From NCBI GenBank assembly GCA_050742255.1, contig JBOGHU010000067.1, forward strand, positions 1 through 7,143: a stretch of 7,143 nucleotides of DNA, written 5' to 3'. This document shows positions 1 to 5,812 of this stretch, one piece after another. This stretch comes from JBOGHU01 sp050742255. Lineage in GTDB: Bacteria; Actinomycetota; Acidimicrobiia; Acidimicrobiales; CADCSY01. Under the pieces are notes generated by a model. That model ran no database searches. It saw nothing but the letters and a program-made list of their open reading frames with translations, and had not been told where the DNA came from. Each line of letters opens with the position of its first letter. The first letter of the stretch is position 1. The translations under genes were made by a program, and so were the position numbers.

Positions 1-44
1 GCCGGGCGGCTGGCCGTGGTGGGCCACGAGGAAGTGGGGCTGGT
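1..44 (+). repeat. Left-edge copy of an internal segment of the first gene
   Basis: Bases 1-34 and 36-44 are identical to 475-508 and 510-518; the only difference is T35 against G509. The offset is 474 bases, a multiple of three, so both copies are read in the same frame and encode the nucleophile-elbow segment around GHEE. In the left copy this segment runs straight into a hydrophobic stretch that looks like a signal or membrane anchor, which is not where an elbow belongs. I read it as an assembly or amplification chimera at a contig end. An in-frame fusion with an upstream paralogue is the alternative. Confidence 0.85.
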
Positions 45-1092
45 CCTGGCCGCCGTCGCCGGTGTGGCCCTCCTGCGGGACGGCGGGGGGGGCGACGACC
101 GACCCGACGCGGTCGCGGTCGACCGGCCCGGCGCCGCAGCCGAGCGCCAGGCCCAGGTCGAGGGTGCGGGCGGGGTCCGCATCGCCGGCACCCTGACCAC
201 CCCGCCGGCCGCCGGGGGCCCGGTCCCCGGCGTGCTGGTCATCCCCGGGTTCGGACCCACCACCCGCGACGGGGTCACCACAGGGGGGGCGGTCGACCCC
301 CTCTACCGCGACATCACCGCCTCCCTCGCCCGGTCGGGGATGGCCAGCTTCCGCTACGACAAGCGGGGGGCCGGCGCCAGCACGCTCCCCGACGGGCAGC
401 CCCTCCGGTTCGCCGACATGATCGACGACGCCGCCGCCGGTCTCGACCTCCTGGCCCAGCGCAACGGGATCGATGCCGGGCGGCTGGCCGTGGTGGGCCA
501 CGAGGAAGGGGGGCTGGTGGCGCTGGGGCTGGCGGCGCGAGACCCCCGGGTGGCGGGCCTGGTGCTGGTCTCCACCCCGGGTCGGCCGCTGCTGGACGTG
601 CTCACCGACGACTTCGCCAACTCCGGGCACGGCGCTGACGTGGACGCCCTCCACCGCTCGGTCGGCGAGCTGCTCCGCACCGGGGTGCTGCCCGCCGACG
701 CCGAGCTCGAGACCCTCCCCGACTTCTTCCCCGCCGACCAGTCCGCCTACCTGGTGGACCTGTTCGCCCTGGACCCGGTGACCCTGGCCGAGAAGGTCGA
801 GGTGCCGGTGCTCATGGTCCGCGGCGGCCTGGCCACCGGCGTCTCCTCCGAGGACACCGACCGGCTCAGCGCCGCCCTCGGCCCCGGCGCCGACGTGCGG
901 GTCAGCCCCGACGCCGGGTCCACCCTGGCGGTGGAGCCGGGTGCGGGGGCCACGCCCACCACCGCCGCCCCCTCCTCGGGCGGCCACGACCACGGCGCCG
1001 GCATGGCCCAAACCCCCGAGGGAACGACTACGACACGGGACCGCGCGGCCCTCGACGCCATCGCCGAGTGGCTGGCGGCGCGCCTGGCCTGA
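16..1092 (+). CDS. Alpha/beta-hydrolase-fold protein, probable pseudoenzyme
   Basis: Exported or membrane-anchored alpha/beta-hydrolase-fold protein of about 350 residues, in the group that includes serine aminopeptidase (S33)-like and esterase-like hydrolases. Seen: a hydrophobic N-terminal segment (about residues 8-20), a Gly/Asp linker, a first strand and oxyanion-type segment (PGVLVIPGFGP), the family motif YDKRGAGAS near residue 113, a nucleophile elbow and a late strand VPVLMVRGG. The elbow reads GHEEGG where GHSEGG is usual, so the serine is Glu163 (codon 502-504). The usual acid in a GxxDxxV context is Ala273 (832-834) and the usual histidine is Ser302 (919-921). All three catalytic residues therefore look lost. 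An Ala/Pro/Thr-rich insert with GGHDHG (about 308-340) precedes the last helix. The start is uncertain: the frame is open to base 1 and bases 1-34 are probably artefactual. GTG at 34 (MGLVLAAVAG...) is the most natural start. No ribosome-binding site decides it. Confidence 0.82.
   Translation: MVGHEEVGLVLAAVAGVALLRDGGGGDDRPDAVAVDRPGAAAERQAQVEGAGGVRIAGTLTTPPAAGGPVPGVLVIPGFGPTTRDGVTTGGAVDPLYRDITASLARSGMASFRYDKRGAGASTLPDGQPLRFADMIDDAAAGLDLLAQRNGIDAGRLAVVGHEEGGLVALGLAARDPRVAGLVLVSTPGRPLLDVLTDDFANSGHGADVDALHRSVGELLRTGVLPADAELETLPDFFPADQSAYLVDLFALDPVTLAEKVEVPVLMVRGGLATGVSSEDTDRLSAALGPGADVRVSPDAGSTLAVEPGAGATPTTAAPSSGGHDHGAGMAQTPEGTTTTRDRAALDAIAEWLAARLA
475..518 (+). repeat. Native copy of the segment repeated at the left edge
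   Basis: This is the in-context copy, coding for the nucleophile-elbow strand-turn-helix of the hydrolase-fold protein. It matches 1-44 with a single mismatch (G509 against T35). Similarity stops abruptly after 518. Confidence 0.85.
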
Positions 1093-1124
1093 GCTGCCCG
1101 CAACGGCCGCTCAGCCGCCGGCCC

Positions 1125-1130
1125 TACCAT
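1125..1130 (+). promoter_or_regulatory. Possible -10 box (TACCAT) for a near-leaderless transcript
   Basis: TACCAT fits TANNNT, and a start site 6-7 bases downstream would fall at about 1137, just before ATG 1141. The box overlaps the alternative ATG at 1129, which favours 1141 as the start. No -35 box is clear. The 48-base gap after the hydrolase gene holds no recognisable terminator. Confidence 0.4.
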
Positions 1131-1140
1131 GACCAGGGCC

Positions 1141-2385
1141 ATGGACGTCCGGGTCGCCCTCGTGCCGTCCCGGCTGGCCGTGGGCGGCGACGGCCGGGCC
1201 GGCTGTGACGTCAGGGTCCGCAACGACGGGACGGAGCCGGTACGTCTCCGCCTGGAGGTGGGGGGTGACGCCGCCCCATGGGCCCGCTGCAACCCCAGTG
1301 CCCTGACCCTGGCACCGGGCGCCGAGGGTGCCGCCCGCCTCGGCTTCAACGTGCCGCGCCAGGCCCCATCCGGTTCGCACTCGTTCGTCGTCCGGGCCGG
1401 GCCGGGACGTGAGCAGCCCGGCGGCGCGGCCGAAGGCGTCGTCGAGGTGCCGACCGCATGGCCGCTCGCCGCCACCGCCGCCCCGACGGGCACGGCGCCG
1501 GCGCCACTCGACGAGCCCACGCCGGTCGGGGAAGGCCCCCACCGTCAGCCCAGCACCCGCTCCCGCCGCCCCGCCACCCTGGTGGTGGCGGGGTCGGCCC
1601 TGGTGGTGGGGTTGGCGGTGGCGGCCGGGCTGGTGTGGGCGACCGTGCGCTCCTCCGACGACGCCGAGGAGCCGGCCCGCCCGTTCGGGGGGTGCGTGGC
1701 CGAGGGCCACCTGGCGAGGGTGGCCAACGGCGGGCGGCGCCCGGTCGACCCACCCCCGCCGAACTACTCATTCCTCTCCGCCCGTGCCGACGGTTGCTCA
1801 CCGGTGCGCTTCAACCCCTGCCAGCCCATCCACTACGTGCTCAACGACGCCCTCGCCTCGGAACGGGACGTCGCCGACGTCCGCGAGGCCTTCATCCGCC
1901 TGGCCGAGGCCACCGGGATGACCTTCGTCTCCGACGGCAGCACCGACGAGCCGGCCCTGGTCAGCCGCCCCGCCTACCAGCCGGAGCGCTACGGGAGGCG
2001 CTGGGCCCCCATCCTGATCGGCTGGGCGCGGCTCGGCCCCGCGCGGGGCGACCTGGTCGTGGCGGGGATGGGCCGCCCCCTCGTCGTCGACGACATCATC
2101 GTCAGCGGCGTGCTCCAGCTCAACCTCGACGCCATCTCCCACCGCGAGACCGAGGCCACCCTGCCCAACGGGTTCGGCGCCAGCATCACCTGGGGGCGGG
2201 TGATGCTCCACGAGCTCGGCCACGTGCTCGGTCTCGGCCACGTCGGCAACAAGGCCCAGCTCATGCACGACGAGCTCACCGAGCACACCTCGCCCACCGC
2301 CGAGTTCGGCTCGGGCGACCTCACCGGGCTCAGCCTGGTCGGTCGGGAGGCGGGCTGCCTCACTCCCCCACCGCTGCCTTTCTGA
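1141..2385 (+). CDS. Membrane-anchored matrixin-like metzincin metalloprotease
   Basis: Predicted zinc endopeptidase of 414 residues. Residues 1-100 form a beta-rich Ig-like domain (NEW3/COG1470-like pattern, with VRNDGTEPVRLRLEV and LTLAPG). A Pro/Ala linker and a basic patch (RSRR) follow, then one membrane helix at about 145-169. The basic patch puts the N-terminus in the cytoplasm and the protease outside. The outer part has NPCQPIHYVLN, TGMTFV, WAPILIGWAR and the full metzincin zinc site HELGHVLGLGH (His357, Glu358, His361, His367), followed by QLM with Met375 as the likely Met-turn. Four outer cysteines could pair in disulfides. I see no propeptide with a cysteine switch. ATG 1141 is chosen because a TANNNT box lies just upstream; ATG 1129 would add four residues. 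The 3' end is 11 bases from the convergent CBS gene. The family call is strong; the substrate is unknown. Confidence 0.88.
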   Translation: MDVRVALVPSRLAVGGDGRAGCDVRVRNDGTEPVRLRLEVGGDAAPWARCNPSALTLAPGAEGAARLGFNVPRQAPSGSHSFVVRAGPGREQPGGAAEGVVEVPTAWPLAATAAPTGTAPAPLDEPTPVGEGPHRQPSTRSRRPATLVVAGSALVVGLAVAAGLVWATVRSSDDAEEPARPFGGCVAEGHLARVANGGRRPVDPPPPNYSFLSARADGCSPVRFNPCQPIHYVLNDALASERDVADVREAFIRLAEATGMTFVSDGSTDEPALVSRPAYQPERYGRRWAPILIGWARLGPARGDLVVAGMGRPLVVDDIIVSGVLQLNLDAISHRETEATLPNGFGASITWGRVMLHELGHVLGLGHVGNKAQLMHDELTEHTSPTAEFGSGDLTGLSLVGREAGCLTPPPLPF

Positions 2386-2396
2386 CGAGCGGGACC

Positions 2397-2819
2397 TCAG
2401 GGGTTGGCCGGCTCCCCGCTGATGTCCGCCAGCGCCGAGCGGGGGTCCCGCTCCACGGCCAGGTCGCCGAGGGACACGATGCCCACCGGCCGACCGCCCT
2501 CCACGACCGGGAGACGGCGGATGGCCCGTTCCCGCATCATGCGGACGGCCTCATCGGCGTCGTCGTCGGGCGCGATGGTCGTGAGGTCGTGGCTGCAGAT
2601 CTCGTCCAGACCGGTCGTGGCCGGGTCCCTGCCCTCGGCCACCGCCCGCACCGTGACGTCCCGGTCGGTCACGATGCCGCAGACGCTCCCGTCCGCCTTG
2701 AGCACCACCACCGGTCCCACCCCGATGTCGCGCATGGTCCGGGCCGCGTCGAGCACCGACGCGTCGAAGCGCAGTGCCCGGGGCCCGGGGGTCATGATCT
2801 CTCGGATCGTCTTCGCCAT
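2397..2819 (-). CDS. Two-CBS-domain protein
   Basis: Small soluble protein of 140 residues made almost wholly of a tandem CBS pair. CBS1 covers about 7-62, with IMTPGPRALRFDASVLDAARTM and CGIVTDRDV; CBS2 covers about 74-124, with RRLPVVEGGRPVGIVSLGDLA. Such pairs (Bateman modules) usually bind adenine nucleotides or related ligands and act as cytoplasmic energy or redox sensors. The T/S-x-x-D motif of nucleotide-binding pairs is present as TDRD (51-54) and, in weaker form, SLGD (116-119). There is no attached catalytic domain, so the partner is unknown. The ATG at 2819 has a strong GGAGG-type site six bases upstream. It lies 51 bases downstream of the BON gene on the same strand, and the two are probably cotranscribed. 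It ends convergently with the metalloprotease. Confidence 0.92.
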   Translation of the reverse strand: MAKTIREIMTPGPRALRFDASVLDAARTMRDIGVGPVVVLKADGSVCGIVTDRDVTVRAVAEGRDPATTGLDEICSHDLTTIAPDDDADEAVRMMRERAIRRLPVVEGGRPVGIVSLGDLAVERDPRSALADISGEPANP

Positions 2820-2825
2820 GTTCGG

Positions 2826-2842
2826 TCCTCCTCCTCCTCCTC
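2826..2842 (-). promoter_or_regulatory. Ribosome-binding site embedded in a (GGA)n microsatellite
   Basis: On the minus strand this is 5.7 tandem copies of GGA, ending six bases (ccgaac) before the ATG of the CBS gene. Several overlapping AGGAGG sites result. It decides the start at 2819. Confidence 0.8.
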
Positions 2843-2845
2843 ATG

Positions 2846-2882
2846 ATCGGGCTCTTCAGGATCGGGCTCTTCAGGATCGGGC
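2846..2882. repeat. 15-bp tandem repeat, about 2.5 copies
   Basis: The unit ATCGGGCTCTTCAGG occurs perfectly at 2846-2860 and 2861-2875, with seven more bases to 2882. On the minus strand each full unit carries a TGA. The copy at 2871-2873 is the stop codon of the BON gene, so the array spans the gene end and the gap before the CBS gene. Confidence 0.92.
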
Positions 2883-3368
2883 GATCGAGGCCGCCTTGAT
2901 CGAGGCCGCCTTGTTGGGAGCGGGTGCCCCCCGCAGGTGGAGATAGCTCTCGACCCTGGTGACACCGGGGACCCGGCTGGTCGTGTCCTCCACGACCTCG
3001 ATCTGCTGAGGGCCCTGCAGCTCGCCTCGGAGCGTGGCCGCCCCGTCCACCACGTCGACGGTCACCGCCTCGGTCGGGAACCCCAGACCAGACCACGCCT
3101 GCCGGATGCCGTGGACCACGTCGATGTCGTCCTCGGGCGTCAGCTCACCCGCTCCCCCGGCCCGGGCGGCGGCGCCCACCAGCCTCCCCTGGGCGTACCG
3201 GGCACGGGACCCGGCCCGGTCCCGGCCGCGACGCAGCCTGGCGGCGGCCTGGTCACGGGTGCGTGCCCGGCGGGCCCTGCCCCGGTCCGGGTCGAGGAAG
3301 TACGCGGCGGCCGCACCCACCGACCCCACGACCACAGCACCGAGCCCCTTGCCGAGCAGTCTCGCCAC
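2871..3368 (-). CDS. Membrane-anchored BON-domain protein
   Basis: Protein of 165 residues. A hydrophobic Gly/Ala-rich segment (about 7-25) ends in YFLDPDRGRARRARTRD, a motif common in actinobacterial YtxH/BON-type envelope proteins; the basic stretch after it suggests an inside C-terminal side. A charged, probably helical linker follows (30-70). A BON domain occupies about 80-146, with AVTVDVVDGAATLRGEL and VPGVTRVESYLHL. BON domains are thought to bind phospholipid or envelope components and often accompany stress or osmotic functions. The tail carries two copies of KAASI (153-162), encoded by a 15-bp tandem repeat. The GTG start at 3368 has an extended AGGAGG-type site upstream. It precedes the CBS gene; CBS and BON domains are often paired or fused in bacteria, which supports a joint role. 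The precise function is unknown. Confidence 0.88.
   Translation of the reverse strand: MARLLGKGLGAVVVGSVGAAAAYFLDPDRGRARRARTRDQAAARLRRGRDRAGSRARYAQGRLVGAAARAGGAGELTPEDDIDVVHGIRQAWSGLGFPTEAVTVDVVDGAATLRGELQGPQQIEVVEDTTSRVPGVTRVESYLHLRGAPAPNKAASIKAASIARS
2883..2912. repeat. 15-bp tandem repeat, two copies, inside the BON gene
   Basis: The unit GATCGAGGCCGCCTT is perfect at 2883-2897 and 2898-2912. Read on the minus strand it encodes KAASI twice. It directly abuts the other 15-bp array and shares its period and its GATCG start, so both may come from one slippage-prone tract. Confidence 0.92.
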
Positions 3369-3370
3369 CG

Positions 3371-3384
3371 CTCCCCTCCCTCCT
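3371..3384 (-). promoter_or_regulatory. Ribosome-binding site of the BON gene
   Basis: On the minus strand, AGGAGGGAGGGGAG ends two bases before the GTG at 3368; its AGGAGG core lies about ten bases upstream. This supports the GTG start. Confidence 0.7.
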
Positions 3385-3449
3385 GGCCCGCCCCGATCGT
3401 CCCGTACCTACCCCAGCCCGGCCCGCCGCCACCGGGGCCCAGCCGCCGT

Positions 3450-3494
3450 TCTCCGGTCACTCGGCGTCGCTGGGCGACGCCGAGTGACCGGAGA
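3450..3494 (-). terminator. 21-bp perfect hairpin at the end of the oxidoreductase gene
   Basis: Bases 3450-3470 and 3474-3494 are perfect reverse complements separated by the three-base loop TGG. The TGA stop of the oxidoreductase (3457-3459) sits inside the distal arm, so about the last ten codons are part of the stem. No U-run follows in either direction, so it is not a textbook intrinsic terminator, though GC-rich actinobacteria often use such U-less hairpins. It could also be a palindromic dispersed repeat or protect the 3' end of the mRNA. Confidence 0.75.
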
Positions 3495-5055
3495 GGAGCC
3501 TGTGGCGCCGACCCCGGGCGTCCTCCAGCACGGCCCTGGCGGCCAGGCGACCGGGCGTCCCGGCGATCCCCCCCGCCGGGTTGGTCCCCGCCCCCGAGAC
3601 GTACAGGCCGGCGACCGGGGTGCGGTGCCCGCTGAGCCGGCGGGTGGGCCGGAACGGGCCCAGCTGGTCCAGGGCGATGTCGAGGTACATGGGGTGGCCG
3701 CCGGGCCAGCGCTCGACCTGCTCCATGGTGTCGGGGGTGTAGGGGGCCACGCCCCGGACCGTGGCCCCGAACCCCGGGGCCCGGGCCTCCATGGTGGCCA
3801 GGCAGGCCTCGACGAACTCCTCCCTGCGGGCGGGCCAACCCCCCTCGACCCAGGAGGGGGCGGCGGGGCAGGCCAGGTACACGGTGTGGTGGCCGGGGGG
3901 CGCCAGGCTGTCGTCGAAGGCGGAGGTGGTGAAGGCGTACAGCGGTGGGGGGCGGGGCAGCTGGCCCGCCTCGGCGCCGACCCAGGCCCGGCCGAGGTCC
4001 TCGAGGCGGTCCACGTAGCTCTGCAGGCCGTTCCAGTCCCCGGACCGGCCCCCCGGGTACGCCGGCAGCCGGTCGGTGCCCACGTGCACCAGGGCCTGCA
4101 CCACGTTCCCGCGCCGGGCCGCGGCCAGGTCGGTCGCGTCCCGCCCGCCCAGGGGCGGGTCGAGCAAGGAGAGGAGGGCGGCCTTGGGGTCCATGGCGGT
4201 GATCACGGTCCGGGCCGGGATCCGCTCACCGCCCTCGGTGACCACCGCCCGCACCCGACCGGCGGGCGCCTCGATGCGGGCCACCGCCGCGCCGCACCGC
4301 AGCTCCCCGCCCAGGGAGCCGAGCCGCCGCACCAGGGCGTCGGTCAGGCCCTGGGCCCCGCCCCGGGCGTGCCACTGCCCGAAGAGGTGGTAGGCCGCCT
4401 GCCAGTAGGCGTAGACCGCACCTCCCGGGGTGGGAGGACCGACCCCGGCGTGGGCGGCGAAGGCGGCCACCGGCCCCCGGGTGAGGTCGCTCGGGAGCCA
4501 GCGCCGCAGCAGGGAGTCGTAGGGGCCCAGCACGTCACGGAGGGTGGCCAGCGGGCTGGTCCCCGCCGAGCGGAGGACGTGGGCCAGGCGGGCCGGAGCG
4601 TCCCGTAGGCGGACGACCCCGCGCACGGCGGGCAGGATGGTGCGCACGATGGGCACGGCGGCGTCCATGAACGCCCGGTATGCCCGGGCCTCGGCGGGGC
4701 TGGACTCGGCGATGGACTCCACCGTCGCCTCGATCGAGCGCCAGAAGCGGACCCGGCGCCCGTCGGCGTGGATGGCGACGGAGAAGGGGTCCATCTCCTG
4801 GTACACCAGACCGGCCCCGGCCAGGTCCAGCTGGGCGGGGATCTCGGTCATGTTGATCATGTTGTGGGCGACCGAGTGCAGGTCGAACCGGTAGCCGGGC
4901 ACGGTCTCCTCGGTGCGGGCGCCGCCGCCAGGGCGGTCCAGGGCCTCCAGGACCACCACCTCATGGCCGGCCCGGGCCAGGTAGCAGGCGGCGATGAGGC
5001 CGTTGTGGCCGGCGCCGACGACGACGTCGACCCCGGCCGAGGGAGCAGGGGTCAC
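3457..5055 (-). CDS. Phytoene desaturase-like FAD-dependent oxidoreductase (COG1233)
   Basis: Flavoprotein of 532 residues, the usual length for the COG1233 phytoene-dehydrogenase-related / PYROXD2-like group. The N-terminal Rossmann fold has the dinucleotide motif GAGHNG at 14-19, the ribose-binding Glu37 in VVVLEA, and RPGGGARTEE at 41-50. A mid segment GQWHARGGAQGLTDAL precedes a second FAD-contacting strand (ARTVITAMDPKAALL). The C-terminal FAD motif GLYVSGAGTNPAGGIAGTPG starts near 483. The reaction is not predictable: relatives act on carotenoids or other polyprenyl or lipid substrates, and no carotenoid genes are nearby. The GTG at 5055 has no visible Shine-Dalgarno site, but any later start would cut into the Rossmann strand. 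It lies 28 bases after the DUF3105 gene and is probably cotranscribed with it. Its last residues (GHSASPSDAE) are encoded by the hairpin and look like an added tail. Confidence 0.9.
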   Translation of the reverse strand: MTPAPSAGVDVVVGAGHNGLIAACYLARAGHEVVVLEALDRPGGGARTEETVPGYRFDLHSVAHNMINMTEIPAQLDLAGAGLVYQEMDPFSVAIHADGRRVRFWRSIEATVESIAESSPAEARAYRAFMDAAVPIVRTILPAVRGVVRLRDAPARLAHVLRSAGTSPLATLRDVLGPYDSLLRRWLPSDLTRGPVAAFAAHAGVGPPTPGGAVYAYWQAAYHLFGQWHARGGAQGLTDALVRRLGSLGGELRCGAAVARIEAPAGRVRAVVTEGGERIPARTVITAMDPKAALLSLLDPPLGGRDATDLAAARRGNVVQALVHVGTDRLPAYPGGRSGDWNGLQSYVDRLEDLGRAWVGAEAGQLPRPPPLYAFTTSAFDDSLAPPGHHTVYLACPAAPSWVEGGWPARREEFVEACLATMEARAPGFGATVRGVAPYTPDTMEQVERWPGGHPMYLDIALDQLGPFRPTRRLSGHRTPVAGLYVSGAGTNPAGGIAGTPGRLAARAVLEDARGRRHRLLSGHSASPSDAE

Positions 5056-5083
5056 AGGAGCCGACGGGGGGACGGGGACGGGA

Positions 5084-5731
5084 TCAGCGGTCGCAGTCGA
5101 CCTTCTCGGGTCCCCGCCGCCGGTAGGTGTCGACGAACTCCTCGAGGTCGTCCCCTGGCCCGTCGAAGCGCTTCAGCCGATTCCAGGCGGTGGCCACGAC
5201 CGGTCCGTCGAGATCGGGGTTGGGGCTGACGATGACGTGGGACCGGTACTGGTCGAGCAGGTCCTCCAGCGGCGCCCGCAGCTCGCCCCCCTGGTCGGCC
5301 CGGTACCAGATCACGACCGCGCCGTGCTCCAGGCCGTGCACGGCCAGCTCCGGGGGCAAGGGGTCGGCGTAGGCGCCGCAACGCGGTGCGCTGCCGAGGT
5401 GGGGCCCGCTCGTGGGCGTGGCCGTGTCGTAGCTGGCCTGCCCCTGGGACACGTGCTGGCGGCCCCGGTCGGGGGGCCGCTCCACCCCCGCCACCTCGGG
5501 ATCGGGGCGGAACAGGAAGAACAGGCCGGCCACCACCGCCACCCCGCCCGCCACCCACCACGCCGCGGCGCGCAGCCTCTGGCGGCGGTCCCGGCGCCGC
5601 TGGGCCTCCGCCTCCGCCTCCCGCTGCTCCAGCCGGCGCTGGCGCCTCTCGTCCGCTCCCGGCCGGGGCCCGCCGGGGGGCCGGGGCCCGCCGGGGGCAT
5701 GGGGGCGGGACCGGGGGCGCCGCTTGCTCAT
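5084..5731 (-). CDS. DUF3105 single-pass membrane protein
   Basis: Protein of 215 residues. Residues 1-54 are cytoplasmic, very basic and Pro/Gly-rich, then Glu/Arg-rich and probably helical. A membrane helix spans about 55-74 and the DUF3105 domain fills the outer part. Conserved signatures are visible: PTSGPH at 106-111, CGAYADPLPPE at 118-128, VHGLEHG at 131-137 and VVIWY at 139-143. The invariant His and Glu residues look like a metal or active site, but the family has no established function. Cys118 and Cys213 could form an outer disulfide. The start at 5731 fits a leaderless promoter whose -10 box ends six bases before the ATG. It is divergent from nuoA and followed closely by the oxidoreductase gene. 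Confidence 0.9.
   Translation of the reverse strand: MSKRRPRSRPHAPGGPRPPGGPRPGADERRQRRLEQREAEAEAQRRRDRRQRLRAAAWWVAGGVAVVAGLFFLFRPDPEVAGVERPPDRGRQHVSQGQASYDTATPTSGPHLGSAPRCGAYADPLPPELAVHGLEHGAVVIWYRADQGGELRAPLEDLLDQYRSHVIVSPNPDLDGPVVATAWNRLKRFDGPGDDLEEFVDTYRRRGPEKVDCDR
5661..5696. repeat. Two perfect 18-bp tandem copies in the DUF3105 gene
   Basis: The unit GGCCGGGGCCCGCCGGGG occurs at 5661-5678 and 5679-5696. It codes for the PGGPRP-type repeat in the cytoplasmic N-terminal tail and is a likely slippage product. Confidence 0.9.
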
Positions 5732-5737
5732 GCCCGT

Positions 5738-5743
5738 ACCATA
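5738..5743 (-). promoter_or_regulatory. -10 box (TATGGT) of a leaderless promoter for the DUF3105 gene
   Basis: On the minus strand TATGGT is followed by six bases (ACGGGC) and then the ATG at 5731. If the box occupies -12 to -7, transcription starts exactly at the A of the start codon. No purine-rich ribosome-binding site or clear -35 box is seen. Confidence 0.6.
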
Positions 5744-5798
5744 GGGTCCCCGGTGGGACCGCGCCGGGCCCTCCGCGCCCCGGTGTGGCCCACATCGT

Positions 5799-5804
5799 TA
5801 GGGT
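5799..5804 (+). promoter_or_regulatory. Possible -10 box (TAGGGT) for nuoA
   Basis: TAGGGT lies eight bases before the GTG at 5813, so transcription could start at about 5811. A second TAGGGT on the same strand at 5742-5747 is another candidate. The 81-base divergent gap (5732-5812) must hold the promoters for both nuoA and the DUF3105 gene. Confidence 0.4.
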
Positions 5805-5812
5805 TGTCCGCC

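Noticed and set aside
2414..2444. CCCCGCT/AGCGGGG inverted repeat near the convergent gene ends as a terminator
   Set aside because: The stem is seven bases with a 17-base loop, it lies inside the CBS coding region and no U-run follows. Such pairs are expected by chance at this GC content.
1458..2846. Plus-strand open frame of 462 codons
   Set aside because: It is another frame of the metalloprotease gene, runs antisense through the CBS gene, and is dominated by Arg, Pro and Gly with no domain.
2846..2912. Short repeats as a CRISPR array
   Set aside because: The units are directly adjacent with no spacers and partly encode protein. They are simple tandem repeats.
3034..4608. Long plus-strand open frame of 524 codons
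   Set aside because: It lies antisense to the BON and oxidoreductase genes, has a low-complexity Gly/Pro/Arg composition and no recognisable domain.
4994..5812. In-frame upstream extension of nuoA giving a much longer protein
   Set aside because: It is antisense to the well-supported DUF3105 and oxidoreductase genes and has no NuoA similarity; NuoA is normally about 120 residues. The openness comes from high GC.
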